From NCBI GenBank assembly GCA_964343705.1, contig CAYFJX010000001.1, positions 62,001 to 126,000 on the forward strand: DNA of 64,000 bases, written 5' to 3'. The notes under the pieces were generated by a model, which was not told the origin of the DNA, did not search any database, and was given only the letters and a program-made list of their open reading frames with translations. Numbering within the stretch: position 1 is the first letter of the stretch; every line of letters starts with the position of its first letter. Below are positions 35,701-44,234 of this stretch, in pieces. Source of the stretch: JAUSFM01 sp964343705 (GTDB lineage Archaea; Nanobdellota; Nanobdellia; Woesearchaeales; UBA12501). The position numbers and the translations under genes were made by a program.

Positions 35701-35829
35701 GTCAAGACTAATTTCCTCACTAGACCCCTCAGATGCAGTTTTAGTTGGAGGAGTTGTAGTTGCCTCTTGTGAGTTCTCTTTTTCCTGTGCTTTTTCTTCT
35801 GATTCTTGTAAAGTTTCTTCTTCTACCAT
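32719..35829 (-). CDS. aglB: Oligosaccharyltransferase STT3/AglB, paralog A (longest, first in operon)
   Basis: 1036 aa, the longest paralog, with an extended cytosolic N-terminus (about 55 charged residues) and a longer helix region. Motifs are IDSYLWLRKAQNILDHGHVG, STDTDSYTVMF and W711-W-D-F-G715 with FDGGTQNRPQAHWV. It is clearly the most diverged of the four. The first gene transcribed; CTTTTATAAAAG at 35924-35935 is a possible TATA box about 95 nt upstream. The operon continues to the methyltransferase at 21206. Confidence 0.85.
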   Translation of the reverse strand: MVEEETLQESEEKAQEKENSQEATTTPPTKTASEGSSEEISLDFSKIGKEIKKAGKKVFNNKKLFFTLVLLLIPLVLSVAIRIQPLYLPITDDWAQNSVDSSLRQELSKQVNSQYGNLPEESRDRIMAKELAKYKEENKNNYKQQIDATSKSFKGGFSAPDGIPYLGDIDSYLWLRKAQNILDHGHVGTEMRDGEVYDGYLLAPLGSVTEDHLHPHIIVFFYKIARLFNENISLMHVMFYVPVMIGIFATLFAFLLGRKLSNNVGGFFTAMLIAVHPAIIGRMISTDTDSYTVMFHLLVLWLLAEALSTKDEAWKPKAIYTGFAGVSLAAFGMIWAGWWYIFDLTVAVLIGTLGYYFLIELRKGTPKNIVKNLKARSSAFILGVFVLSTFIFVSLFLSAELFFTIQTNVLYTFTVLSSAVKANLWPNVYTTVAELNKVAIHNILSQLGSKIFVFLSFFGLVFLYLKKKQYMLFAGAAAWYWAVLSIFLTTGQIKGKYLLLLLAIPLGVGLLAFVFSRKTKKNLIHLAAFTFAYEILVFIFAAGQKTDAKVFAALLGLPILVIILMSIFKKQELSLMSIAFGTLLLIWTGAMFYATKNGIRFIIQILIASSILYGIVVGKTVTYIHHTMPKLINKLFNKIKPLRKPRPRVKKVIACLLVAAVFVLFLSMLVAPTKGGFRNGRIQTPIFDDAWYNSLTGIKAKSAPDAIINSWWDFGHYFKAIGDRRVTFDGGTQNRPQAHWVGKVLLTSDEKQAIAILRMLDCGGNTAYDILQEKIDDPAKTIDVLYGLLAQSKEEGTKKIQGLLSSEKANELVHALYCDPPENYFITSEDMQGKGGVWAHFGSWNFNKSKMWHQARKLNKEETRDYMKKEFDYGPAQADALYEELQKIRNEEEANSWVAPWPNYLGIGRCVEPPEDPSLILCQNTLNGRPVLFKINKATMDVVVDNSPQKNPPSSIMWRDARGYHEKRFSDNAIGVSIALLGDNSLLMSHELAGSMFTRLFFYEGMGLNHFDKFSSDRSLTTGKIHTWKVDWDGKK

Positions 35830-35842
35830 GGTAGTTGTCTAA

Positions 35843-36078
35843 ACGCCCCATTATTCCTGGAATCTTTCTTGAGGCCTTCAAAAGCCCATAATTCAAGGAT
35901 TTGTACAAGGTATTCCCCTGGTTCTTTTATAAAAGTTTTGTAGGTTTGAACCCTTGTATTGTAACCTATGGAAAGTTTTATATAGCACCTAGCATTACTT
36001 CCCAATAGTTAATCGACTTCTTGTCGATGTGAGTGTGTTTAGACAGCGCAACTAACCAATTATATTAGGGGGAATGTA
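35843..36078. promoter_or_regulatory. Divergent promoter region of STT3 operon and 36079 gene
   Basis: No gene is seen here. For the plus-strand gene GTTTTATATAG at 35975-35985 is a good TATA box with a leader of about 70 nt, and GGGGGA lies 6-11 nt before the ATG at 36079. For the minus operon CTTTTATAAAAG is palindromic and could act as its TATA box. A short minus-strand frame from 36005 has no start signal and is not called. Confidence 0.4.
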
Positions 36079-38286
36079 ATGTCAGATCACTCAGATCGTA
36101 GCAACACACAACGGGGTATTGGGGGACTTGTTTCTAGAATCCGAAGTAGTTTTAGTCGACATGCTCGTAATCTTGCTGCCCCCTTAAGTGGTGCAGCTCT
36201 TCTTGGACTTGTTGGTTACACATCAATGAACATGCCCGAAGCACAAGCACAACCATCACCTGCTCCTCCTGTCCCAGGAGCATCTGCAATACCTACACTG
36301 ACTGCTGAAGAGATTAAAGAAGCAAAAAAATTACGAAAGCTTGTTGCTGACTTCGCAAAGATTTGTCACAAACCAACATACATGGGTTGGATTACCCGAA
36401 ATGCTGTTAGTTGCATGGGTGTAGATGAGCATTACCTTACACTAAAACTGGCAACGCCAATTGGAGATGCTGACACGCAAGATACTGCGACATGGGAAGA
36501 TTACAAGTTTGCTGACCTCTTCACTAGTTTTGATATTGGAGTAAATGAAGACTCCACACAAATGTTTCGCGAAGCAATTGCTGAACTGCACAATTCAAAA
36601 GTAAGGTCAAGCGCACGTCCAAACAACGCTGACCTCTTAGAACCTACCAAAATATATCTTGCTGCTGTAGGTGTAGGAGGAATGCGACTAGAATTTGGAT
36701 ACAATCTTCCTCTAAAAGAGCGTAATAAACGAAAAGTTTTGAAAAAGCGATTAAAACAACGATATGCAATGATCACCCCAATTTGGGATCATCAAGAAAT
36801 TCTACGAATACCTGCAGAGATACTTAACCACATGAACGTGCCAAGTCTCAAGGCACGTATTGATCGAGAAAAAGAAAAAGTAAATGGTGCTCGTAAAGCA
36901 TGGGGAGAACATGGAACATTTTACGTGGTACAACTTGGCCCAACAGATGAAATACTAAAAGAAATCTTTGCTGATGACAAAAACAATTTTGGCGATCATC
37001 CTGAAGGACGTTATTCTTTCCGTGCAAAAGATTACAAAAAATTTACTTGGTTTATTGATACTGACGGAAATACTGATAATGAATTAAATGAACCACTTGC
37101 TTTCACAGGTGGTTATAGCTACTCTTACAAAGCACAGCCAAAGTACACTGGCCCCACTACAGGTCTTACACCATTACTACAAAAACAGATTGAAGGCCCT
37201 GAACAAACATACACCATTAGTTTCCATAAGATTGGCGATGGTCCTGTTGATGCTGGAGAAGGAGAGGGCGAAGGAGAAGGCGAAGTATCCCCTACTGGCG
37301 AAGGAGAGGGAGAAGCCCTAGTTAGTGGTGAAGGAGAAGGCGAGGGCGAAGGTGAGGGAGAAGGCGAAGCACCAAGTGTTGCTCGAGTCTGGCCACATGT
37401 TGGAGATCATAGTATTCCTGAAGTGCATGCAGGTTGGGGTTTCCACGAAGGCCTTGAAGGCTATATTGAAAATGATTTTCTTGCTGAAACAAATGCGCAC
37501 GGCCCAGTTGTAGGCGGAAGCTTAAGTCTACAAAGAACCGTACAGCGCGGAAAAAACAGCGTGGCATTAAGATTAGGTGGTGAACATTTTAATTACAAAG
37601 CATTCACAAGCGGCGACGGGAATGTAAGCCAAGGATCAACTGATCTTGGTTCCTATGAATGGACAGGTTCACAAACAGACCTTGAAGCACAATTAACATA
37701 CGTTCGTAATTTAACCAATGAAGTGCAAGCCAGACATGCTCTTAGAGAAGATTTCAGGGTTGGTTTGCTTGTACAGTATGACTCTTTTGCAGAAACTGGA
37801 GAAGCTATTCAAAATAATGATCGCACCACTAAGCGGGGTCTGTTAATGCTTGGTGGAAGTGCCGCAGTTGCATTCCTTGAAGACTATGGATTATTACTTG
37901 AAGGACAGTTAGGAGCAGGACCTAACTCACAAAGTAACACAGAAGGAATAGAATACAATCCTGGATTGAGTGTTGCACTATCTGGAACTGTTGCAGGCCG
38001 ATTACCTTCAGCAAAAATAAGTGCCACACTTGGATTAAACTATGATGGCATGGGTGCTGTTGAAGAAACCAATGGAACAGGAATTCATGAACTTGACCGG
38101 TCAGAATGGCAATTTGGGGGTGCCTTAAGAGGAATGTACCTTTTTGGTCAAGATAAAAAAAATAGCCTTGGCGCAGTACTAGATCATAGGGCAGGTTGGA
38201 TTACAAACTTTGACAATGGCGAAGACCAAATTTGCAAATCAGAAGATAACACAAAAGTATACATCACACTTGAACTACCCTTTTAG
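36079..38286 (+). CDS. Exported protein with beta-barrel-like C-terminal domain
   Basis: 735 aa. It has a long N-region, a hydrophobic helix near residues 35-50 and a Pro-rich spacer (QAQPSPAPPVPGAS), as in an exported protein. Residues 70-390 are a mixed globular domain I do not recognise. A GEGEGE-rich linker (about 393-432) follows. Residues 440-735 are alternating hydrophobic strands and Gly/Asn-rich turns (LEAQLTYVRN, FRVGLLVQYDSF, GLLLEGQLGAG, SAKISATLGLNYDG, KVYITLELPF), ending in aromatic Phe as outer-membrane beta-barrels do. Such a domain is unexpected in an archaeon. A Shine-Dalgarno GGGGGA precedes the start. The next gene follows 13 nt later with AGGAGG, so it is an operon. Confidence 0.65.
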   Translation: MSDHSDRSNTQRGIGGLVSRIRSSFSRHARNLAAPLSGAALLGLVGYTSMNMPEAQAQPSPAPPVPGASAIPTLTAEEIKEAKKLRKLVADFAKICHKPTYMGWITRNAVSCMGVDEHYLTLKLATPIGDADTQDTATWEDYKFADLFTSFDIGVNEDSTQMFREAIAELHNSKVRSSARPNNADLLEPTKIYLAAVGVGGMRLEFGYNLPLKERNKRKVLKKRLKQRYAMITPIWDHQEILRIPAEILNHMNVPSLKARIDREKEKVNGARKAWGEHGTFYVVQLGPTDEILKEIFADDKNNFGDHPEGRYSFRAKDYKKFTWFIDTDGNTDNELNEPLAFTGGYSYSYKAQPKYTGPTTGLTPLLQKQIEGPEQTYTISFHKIGDGPVDAGEGEGEGEGEVSPTGEGEGEALVSGEGEGEGEGEGEGEAPSVARVWPHVGDHSIPEVHAGWGFHEGLEGYIENDFLAETNAHGPVVGGSLSLQRTVQRGKNSVALRLGGEHFNYKAFTSGDGNVSQGSTDLGSYEWTGSQTDLEAQLTYVRNLTNEVQARHALREDFRVGLLVQYDSFAETGEAIQNNDRTTKRGLLMLGGSAAVAFLEDYGLLLEGQLGAGPNSQSNTEGIEYNPGLSVALSGTVAGRLPSAKISATLGLNYDGMGAVEETNGTGIHELDRSEWQFGGALRGMYLFGQDKKNSLGAVLDHRAGWITNFDNGEDQICKSEDNTKVYITLELPF
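37255..37368 (+). repeat. GAAGGAGAGGGC-type repeat encoding Gly-Glu linker
   Basis: Repeated six-base units encode GE dipeptides interrupted by VSPT and ALVS. It forms an acidic linker between two domains of the 36079 protein. Similar GEGEGE runs occur in surface proteins of some bacteria; a shared origin is only a suggestion. Confidence 0.7.
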
Positions 38287-38298
38287 GAGGATATGCAC

Positions 38299-40341
38299 AT
38301 GAAAACAATCACAACACTCAAAACAACACTGACCATCGCACTACTGACTATGCTGCTTTTGTTTAATGCAGTTATGGTTATTGCTCCTGGTGACACCGAT
38401 AGAGATGGTGTTCCAGAAATCGACCTTGGCAATGGAAGAAATACCGATAATTGTGTTGGTGTGTTTAATCCTGACCAACTTGACACTGACGGAGATGGTG
38501 TTGGTGATGCATGTGATGAAAATCCTGATGGCCCAGATCCAATTGGTCCTCGAGAACCAGATACAGACCTAGACGGTATCCCCAATGACGATGATAATTG
38601 TCCACGAGTACCAAATCCTGACCAACTTGACACTGATGGAGATGAGTTAGGAGATGCATGTGATCCTGATGATGATAATGATGGAGTAACAGATGATGAT
38701 GGTGATGACAATTGCCCAGTAGACGTCAACCCAGAACAAGAAGACCATGATGGAGATGGCATGGGTGATGTGTGTGATGACGATGATGATAATGACGGCA
38801 CACCTGATGATGAAGATGACTGTCCTTTAGGCAATGGTCGTGATCAACCAGCAGAATGTATTGATACTGAAGATCCTATTGTGACACTTGTCAACCCAGA
38901 GAGTAATGAAATTATTAGAGCAAATGATTTTACGTTTCATTTTTTGGTTGCAGATGACCTTGATATGGTTCTACGATGTGATATCATCTCTGATATTAGA
39001 GGTAATGGTATGTCAACCGTAATTCGTATGGATGGACTTAATACTATACTTGACCTTTTTACTTTATTCCAGTCAAACAAGCATCATGTTCAAGATGTTC
39101 CAGATGGAACCTATAGTTGGTTTGTTGCATGTACTGATGAAGGAGGTAATAGAGCAAGCTCACCAACCCAACAATTTACTGTAGACACCAGTCCACCTGA
39201 TGAAACTGCTCCAAGTGTAACCTTGATTGCACCAGCAGACAATTTTGAAACTGATCAAAACGATATTACCTTTTGGTATGAAGTAGATGATGAGGATGAT
39301 GGAGAAGTGATTTGTACTCTTTTTACCGATATTAATAGGCGTTTTGATCAAACAAGTGCACCTGTTCAACATGGACCAGGTGAACATAGTATTTTAGTAG
39401 AAAATATTCCTCCTGGCGAGTATGAATGGAACATGCATTGTTCAGATCTAAGTACTAATGGCGCTTTTGCAGAAGATAACTTCACATTCACCATAACTGA
39501 AGAAGTTCAACCACCTGTATGTGAGAATGGAGTACAAGATGCAGGTGAAGAAGGAGTGGATTGTGGTGGCAATTGTCCAAACGCTTGCCCAGTAGACCCA
39601 GGCAACCAGTGTGAGAATGGAGTACAAGATGCAGGTGAAGAAGGAGTAGATTGTGGAAGAGTATGTAATAATCTGTGCCCAGAAGATATTCCGGTGTTTG
39701 GTGACGCAGTACCAAACAGCAGACCAAGTATAAAACTTTCCTATGAAATCGACCAACCCACCACACCAGTTACTGTTACATTTACTGTTTCAGTTGAAGG
39801 TGGTGAAGGTGACTTAAGATATGAATGGGATTTTGGTGATGGTACTACAAAAACAACCAGTGTACCAACTGTTACCCACACATATACAAGTCAAGGTAAC
39901 CAGCACGCATCTGTTGAAGTATTTGATGCTGATGGTGATAGTGGTTATGATAGAGTAACCATCCGAATGTATTCAGGTATTCGTGATGGATATAGAGATA
40001 TTCGTGTTGGCCAGGTTGTCTTTGACGGCTCTGGCTACAATGAAGCCTACCCAGGAGATCAGGTTATGGGTGTTGTAGGCATTACCAACACAGGTCATGA
40101 GACGCTTCGTGACTTGCGTATTAATGTGTCATCATACGAGTTTGACTTTTTCCACCGTGCAAAGATCACAAGGATCCTGCCAGGTGAAACAATTACTAAG
40201 CGAGTATTATTGGACATCCCACTATGGGTTGAACAAGGTGAATACTTGCTTAGAGTGTCAATTAGTGATGGCAACCAGTTAAATAAGAGCGTCTACCGGC
40301 CAGTATTTATCGTCGGTAATTCGTACCAAATTAGTGGTTAA
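38299..40341 (+). CDS. Ca-binding thrombospondin-3/Ig/PKD surface protein
   Basis: 680 aa from the ATG at 38299, 9 nt after AGGAGG; the ATG at 38293 is too close to that site. Residues about 30-190 hold thrombospondin type 3-like DxDxDGxxD repeats (LDTDGDGVGDACDEN, DTDLDGIPNDDDNC), which bind calcium. Two Ig-like modules follow, then two copies of CENGVQDAGEEGVDCG near residues 405-450, then a PKD domain (YEWDFGDGTTKTT, HTYTS), then a C-terminal module shared with the 57226 protein. There is a signal peptide but no membrane anchor, so it is released or held by partners. It follows the beta-barrel gene closely. Confidence 0.7.
   Translation: MKTITTLKTTLTIALLTMLLLFNAVMVIAPGDTDRDGVPEIDLGNGRNTDNCVGVFNPDQLDTDGDGVGDACDENPDGPDPIGPREPDTDLDGIPNDDDNCPRVPNPDQLDTDGDELGDACDPDDDNDGVTDDDGDDNCPVDVNPEQEDHDGDGMGDVCDDDDDNDGTPDDEDDCPLGNGRDQPAECIDTEDPIVTLVNPESNEIIRANDFTFHFLVADDLDMVLRCDIISDIRGNGMSTVIRMDGLNTILDLFTLFQSNKHHVQDVPDGTYSWFVACTDEGGNRASSPTQQFTVDTSPPDETAPSVTLIAPADNFETDQNDITFWYEVDDEDDGEVICTLFTDINRRFDQTSAPVQHGPGEHSILVENIPPGEYEWNMHCSDLSTNGAFAEDNFTFTITEEVQPPVCENGVQDAGEEGVDCGGNCPNACPVDPGNQCENGVQDAGEEGVDCGRVCNNLCPEDIPVFGDAVPNSRPSIKLSYEIDQPTTPVTVTFTVSVEGGEGDLRYEWDFGDGTTKTTSVPTVTHTYTSQGNQHASVEVFDADGDSGYDRVTIRMYSGIRDGYRDIRVGQVVFDGSGYNEAYPGDQVMGVVGITNTGHETLRDLRINVSSYEFDFFHRAKITRILPGETITKRVLLDIPLWVEQGEYLLRVSISDGNQLNKSVYRPVFIVGNSYQISG
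39520..39656 (+). repeat. Tandem duplication of the CENGVQDAGEEGVDCG coding unit
   Basis: Positions 39520-39566 and 39610-39656 (47 nt, 90-nt period) differ at one base. A recent in-gene duplication of a Cys-rich module common in archaeal surface proteins. Confidence 0.75.
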
Positions 40342-40525
40342 CTAGCGTTTTGTTTATAACCATTTGTATTATACATAACAGAAAAGCTTATTAACCACTC
40401 TCGAATACTAAACGAACAAGATAGAGGAAATCATTAGACACAAAAATAGAAGTGGTTTAGACATCGATGAAAACAAACAAAAAATAACAATGACTCTCAA
40501 GAAGCTTTTTGGAGGGGGTAAAACC

Positions 40526-42010
40526 ATGAAGGCAACTAAAATTTTAAGCGCGCTGTTTATGATGGTTCTACTATCCATTATGACATTAACAGCAGCAGTA
40601 GCGGCTCCTAGTCCTACTGTAGATATCCCCGGTATTGTTGTAGACTTTGTTAAGATTAACGGAGATCAGATCGACAATGGCGGAGTGATTAGTGAAGCGT
40701 TTAACCGTGGCGAAAAAATCGACATTAGGTTAAAAGTTTCATCACAGAATTACCCAGGTGCGACAGTACCTGCGTGTGTGGATGATGATGGAAACCCATT
40801 ACATGAAAATGGAGATCCTAACCAGCCAATGCTTGTTCCTGACGCAAATGGCGTTTGTGCACAAGGCGAAGTAGGGGAATTCACCCCAATAAATGATGCA
40901 CGTGACGTAGAAAACATGGCCGTGCTTGCGTGGATTACAGGAGATGAACATTTCCCACTTGTTGAAGTGTCAGAAACCTTTAATCTTCCACAGAACACAC
41001 GGGAAACTGTAGACTTTGATCTTGAAATTCCCACAATCCTTGATTTAGAGGATGGTGACAACTACAAATTAAATCTGCTTGTTTCAGCTCGTGGCGCAGC
41101 AGTTGCGCAATACCAATTTGATCTTAAGATCAGAGCACCACGACACTCAGTTAGTATCCGAGATGTTGTAATCAGCCCAAGCCAACAGGTTATGGCAGGA
41201 CGACCATTCACTGTAATGACTCGTGTCCAAAACCTTGGTCAAAAGGTTGAAGAAAGCATCAAAGTAACAGCAAGTGTACCTGCATTTGGTATTGTATCAC
41301 GAAACGCTGAATTCATCGACGAAATTGACAATGATGATGACGCAGTAACCAGTGAACTTATCTACCTGCGAGTACCGCAGAATGCTCAACCTGGCATCTA
41401 CGATGTTCTTGTTGAAGTATCATACGATGAGAACACAAAAAAGGAAACTGCTACAGCGCAGATCCAAGTTGTTAACCCAACTTTTGTAGCACCTGGACAA
41501 GCTTCCACACCTACACAACCTGAACCTGCAAGGGCTAAAACAGTTATTACTGTTGGACCTGATGTTCAAGATGTTGTGATTGGTCAAGGTGGAGCAATCT
41601 ATCCTGTTGCACTAACCAACGAAGGTCAAACATCAAAGACCTATGTTGTTGCAGTATCAGGAGCAGAAGCATTTGCTACAAGCCAAGTAAGTCCAAGCAA
41701 CGTAATTGTTGTTGACGGTGGAGACACAGAATCTGTATATGTGTATGTCTCAGCACGAGATGACGCACAAGCAGGAGCTCATGCATTCACACTAGACATC
41801 AAATCAGCAGAAAAGACACTACAACAAATTCCGCTAACAGCGAATGTTGTTGCAGCGCCTGAAGGAGCTGATGACAATCTACGACGTGGACTTGAAGTTG
41901 GACTAATAGTGCTTATCGTACTACTCATTGTTTTGGGATTAATCATTGCATTTACACGATCCCGAAAAAGTGATGAAGACGAAGCACTAGCAGGACAAAC
42001 ATATTATTAA
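40526..42010 (+). CDS. Probable abundant envelope protein, C-terminal membrane anchor
   Basis: 494 aa from the ATG at 40526 (MKATKIL). A strong GGAGGGGG lies 8 nt upstream, better than the ATG at 40490. A signal peptide ends near TLTAAVAAPSP. Beta-rich domains include a CARDB-like module (ISPSQQVMAGRPFTVMTRVQNLGQKVEE, here in parts: SQQVMAGRPFTVMTRV, NLGQKVEESI; then PQNAQPGIYDVLVEVSYDEN) and a second similar segment. One membrane helix (about residues 452-475) and a short acidic tail end it. A leader of about 110 nt, the strong ribosome site and a T-rich terminator suggest high expression, so an S-layer-like role is possible (inference). Confidence 0.65.
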   Translation: MKATKILSALFMMVLLSIMTLTAAVAAPSPTVDIPGIVVDFVKINGDQIDNGGVISEAFNRGEKIDIRLKVSSQNYPGATVPACVDDDGNPLHENGDPNQPMLVPDANGVCAQGEVGEFTPINDARDVENMAVLAWITGDEHFPLVEVSETFNLPQNTRETVDFDLEIPTILDLEDGDNYKLNLLVSARGAAVAQYQFDLKIRAPRHSVSIRDVVISPSQQVMAGRPFTVMTRVQNLGQKVEESIKVTASVPAFGIVSRNAEFIDEIDNDDDAVTSELIYLRVPQNAQPGIYDVLVEVSYDENTKKETATAQIQVVNPTFVAPGQASTPTQPEPARAKTVITVGPDVQDVVIGQGGAIYPVALTNEGQTSKTYVVAVSGAEAFATSQVSPSNVIVVDGGDTESVYVYVSARDDAQAGAHAFTLDIKSAEKTLQQIPLTANVVAAPEGADDNLRRGLEVGLIVLIVLLIVLGLIIAFTRSRKSDEDEALAGQTYY

Positions 42011-42050
42011 CTTTTTTTATCTCTTTTTTTCTTATGTTTTTTATTTAATT
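42011..42050 (+). terminator. T-rich archaeal terminator
   Basis: Immediately after the stop of the 40526 gene, long T-runs (CTTTTTTTATCTCTTTTTTTC and more) fit an intrinsic archaeal terminator. No hairpin is needed. Confidence 0.55.
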
Positions 42051-42093
42051 ATGTAAGCTAACTTTTTGTAAGCTAATCTGGAGCTACAAATTC

Positions 42094-42197
42094 TTCAAAA
42101 TCAAATACTATTTTCAACTGCACAGATTGAACAATTATTTAATCCGCGCCGGGACTCGGCGCGGTTGGAACTGTGCAATACCCAATATGATTTTGAA
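42094..42197 (+). ncRNA. Structured repeat element, copy 2
   Basis: Outer arms TTCAAAATCA at 42094-42103 and TGATTTTGAA at 42188-42197 are exact inverted repeats. Inside, TGCACAG at 42119-42125 pairs with CTGTGCA at 42171-42177. The terminal hairpin is CCGCGCCG at 42144-42151 with CGGCGCGG at 42157-42164. The small ACAGC/GCTGT hairpin of other copies is missing here (ACAATTATTT instead). Orientation matches the other copies. It lies upstream of the TATA box of the M48 gene. Confidence 0.75.
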
Positions 42198-42429
42198 AAA
42201 GCGTTGCTTAAACCAACGTGTACATGTTTCAAGTGTTGATCAAATCCCCACCAGGCGAGATGTTGCTCGTCTTTTTGAGCATATTGAACGTAAAACCTAT
42301 GCTGGAGAACATGGAGGAGTGTTTGAAATGCACATTAGAGAACCGTTTGCTTACCGTGAAGTTTTTGGCCATATAGTAAAAGAGAATGAAGAAACACGCT
42401 ACCACTTTGAACGTGCTCCAGCTGAATAG
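42187..42429 (+). CDS. Small protein of unknown function, start inside repeat arm
   Basis: 80 aa from an ATG in the right arm of the repeat (MILKKRCLNQ); a longer frame from 42127 runs through the hairpin and is unlikely as protein. Residues 17-80 (DQIPTRRDVARLFEHIERKTYAGEH, given here as RRDVARLFEHI and KTYAGEHGG, then FAYREVFGHIVKEN) look like normal protein, but no family is recognised. No clear promoter or ribosome site. It could also start further in, at the internal ATG before HIREPF. Confidence 0.4.
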   Translation: MILKKRCLNQRVHVSSVDQIPTRRDVARLFEHIERKTYAGEHGGVFEMHIREPFAYREVFGHIVKENEETRYHFERAPAE

Positions 42430-42440
42430 TTTAAACTACA

Positions 42441-42450
42441 TTTATATATA
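42441..42450 (+). promoter_or_regulatory. TATA box of the M48 protease gene
   Basis: TTTATATATA centred 26 nt before the ATG at 42471. The mRNA is probably leaderless, and the repeat element at 42094 is not in it. Confidence 0.6.
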
Positions 42451-42470
42451 CCAACATTTCTAACAACCTC

Positions 42471-44135
42471 ATGAACTTCAAACTCCAGCTTGCATCATTA
42501 TTCACCTTAACAATTCTATCTGGGTTTGTTGTTGCAATTATTCTCGCAGCATCGTACTGGGTTGGTATCTTTTCATGGCCTTGGCTGATTGGATTAACAA
42601 TTCTGTGGAATCTTATTGTCTGGCTGTGTGGCCCATGGTTCTCAGATATTATCTTCAAATGGTTTTACAAGTGTGAGTTCTACCAGTATGAACAAATCAA
42701 GAATAAGCAGTACATGCAGTTTGTTGCAAAAGTATGTAAAAAACACAACATTCCTGTTCCAAAAATAGGAATTATCAAAGATCAAAATCCGACTGCGTTT
42801 ACGTATGGTTCTGCTGCTTATAACGCCCGTGTTGTTTTTACAGAGGGTTTATTTACATTTCTTACACCAAAAGAAGTTGAAGCAGTACTTGCTCACGAGC
42901 TCGGCCATATTGTCAACAAGGATTTCATTATAATGACTGTAGCGTCAACCCTGCTCCAGCTCTTATACCAGTTTTACGTTATCTTCACCCGAGCAGGCGG
43001 GGTTCGTGGAAGACCCATACGAATGAACAAAGCTGGAAAAAAAGGTGGAGGAGGAAAAGGAGTGCTTATTGGGATTGGTTATATTTCTTTTTTGTTCTAC
43101 CTTATTGGCACGTATGTATTAATGTACCTCAGCAGGACGCGTGAGTACGCAGCTGACGAGTTTGCAGCGTATGAAACAGGAAACGCGAATCTTTTGTCTT
43201 CTGCACTTATCAAAATTGGTTATGGGATTGCATCAGTGAAAGACACTGACAAAACAGCGCACTTGCTTAATAGCACGCGGGCGCAAGGTATTTACGACGT
43301 CAAATCTGCCAAGAACATGGGGCCAATCCACCACAGCATGAGTAAGAAAGGCAAAATTGAGAATGCTTTGTTGTTTGATATTGTAAACCCTTGGGCATGG
43401 ATCTTGGAATTAAGTTCAACACACCCTCTTGTGGGTAAGCGTATCAAGCGTTTGTGTACATTCACAACAAAGCCTGCATTTAATTTTGACAGACTCATCA
43501 GACTTACCGTTGACAAGGCTCGTTTGTGGAAGAATTTTATCACTGACATGATTGTGAAGTGCTCTATGCTTCTAACATTCATTGTCTTTGGCATACTTGT
43601 TGGATTGCAGTACGCAGCCGGTGTAAACCTGTTGATTCCAACAGGGATTCTTTTCTTGGTAGTTTTAATTGCAGTGGGAGCAATCAATATTATGTACCGT
43701 TTCCCCACCAACAGTTTTGTACCAAGCACGGTGCTTGACTGCATGGCTGACATATACGCGTCTCCTGTGCGAGGAAAACCTGTTGCCCTCCAAGGTAAGG
43801 CTATTGGCAGAGGGAAAGCAGGTTACATTTTTAGTGAGGACATGCTGTTCCAAGACAAAACAGGTATTATTTATTTGAATTATGAAAGCGCTATCCCATT
43901 TTTTGGTAACTTGTTTTTTGCATGGAAAAAATTAGAGAATTTGCTTAAGCGACCTGCGCAAGCAACTGGTTGGTTCCTTCGTGGAGCAACACACCATCTG
44001 GAATTACACCGTTTCACGGTTGGCCACACAATTATTAAGAGTTATGTTCGATTCTGGAGCATACTTGGAATTATACTTATTGCTCTGCTGCTGTACTGGT
44101 GTGCAAGCTGGATATTTTTCTTGCCATGGTTTTAG
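42471..44135 (+). CDS. htpX: HtpX-like M48 membrane metalloprotease
   Basis: 554 aa. Membrane-bound zinc protease for damaged or misfolded membrane proteins. Two N-terminal helices are followed by the M48 domain, with AHELGHIVNKDF giving the HEXXH site (H142-E-L-G-H146) and REYAADEFAAYETGN giving the likely third ligand, then another helix hairpin. After residue 370 is an extra region of about 180 residues with two more helices and a soluble segment (GIIYLNYESAIPFFGNLFF) at 440-530, longer than bacterial HtpX (about 290 aa). Some archaeal members share this extension. Leaderless start. Confidence 0.8.
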   Translation: MNFKLQLASLFTLTILSGFVVAIILAASYWVGIFSWPWLIGLTILWNLIVWLCGPWFSDIIFKWFYKCEFYQYEQIKNKQYMQFVAKVCKKHNIPVPKIGIIKDQNPTAFTYGSAAYNARVVFTEGLFTFLTPKEVEAVLAHELGHIVNKDFIIMTVASTLLQLLYQFYVIFTRAGGVRGRPIRMNKAGKKGGGGKGVLIGIGYISFLFYLIGTYVLMYLSRTREYAADEFAAYETGNANLLSSALIKIGYGIASVKDTDKTAHLLNSTRAQGIYDVKSAKNMGPIHHSMSKKGKIENALLFDIVNPWAWILELSSTHPLVGKRIKRLCTFTTKPAFNFDRLIRLTVDKARLWKNFITDMIVKCSMLLTFIVFGILVGLQYAAGVNLLIPTGILFLVVLIAVGAINIMYRFPTNSFVPSTVLDCMADIYASPVRGKPVALQGKAIGRGKAGYIFSEDMLFQDKTGIIYLNYESAIPFFGNLFFAWKKLENLLKRPAQATGWFLRGATHHLELHRFTVGHTIIKSYVRFWSILGIILIALLLYWCASWIFFLPWF

Positions 44136-44234
44136 AATTTGAAATATTTCCGATTCTGTCGTCGATTTTTCGTATTTTGATAAAGCAAAATATTTTTAAA
44201 CACCTCCTAATTTCAACAATAAAAACGTGATATA

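Noticed and set aside
23970..35829. Four STT3 genes as an assembly duplication
   Set aside because: Apart from short exchanged blocks they are clearly diverged in length and sequence, so they are genuine paralogs.
35823..36005. 60-aa minus-strand frame upstream of the STT3 operon
   Set aside because: Covers the divergent promoter region; no start signal or recognisable protein.
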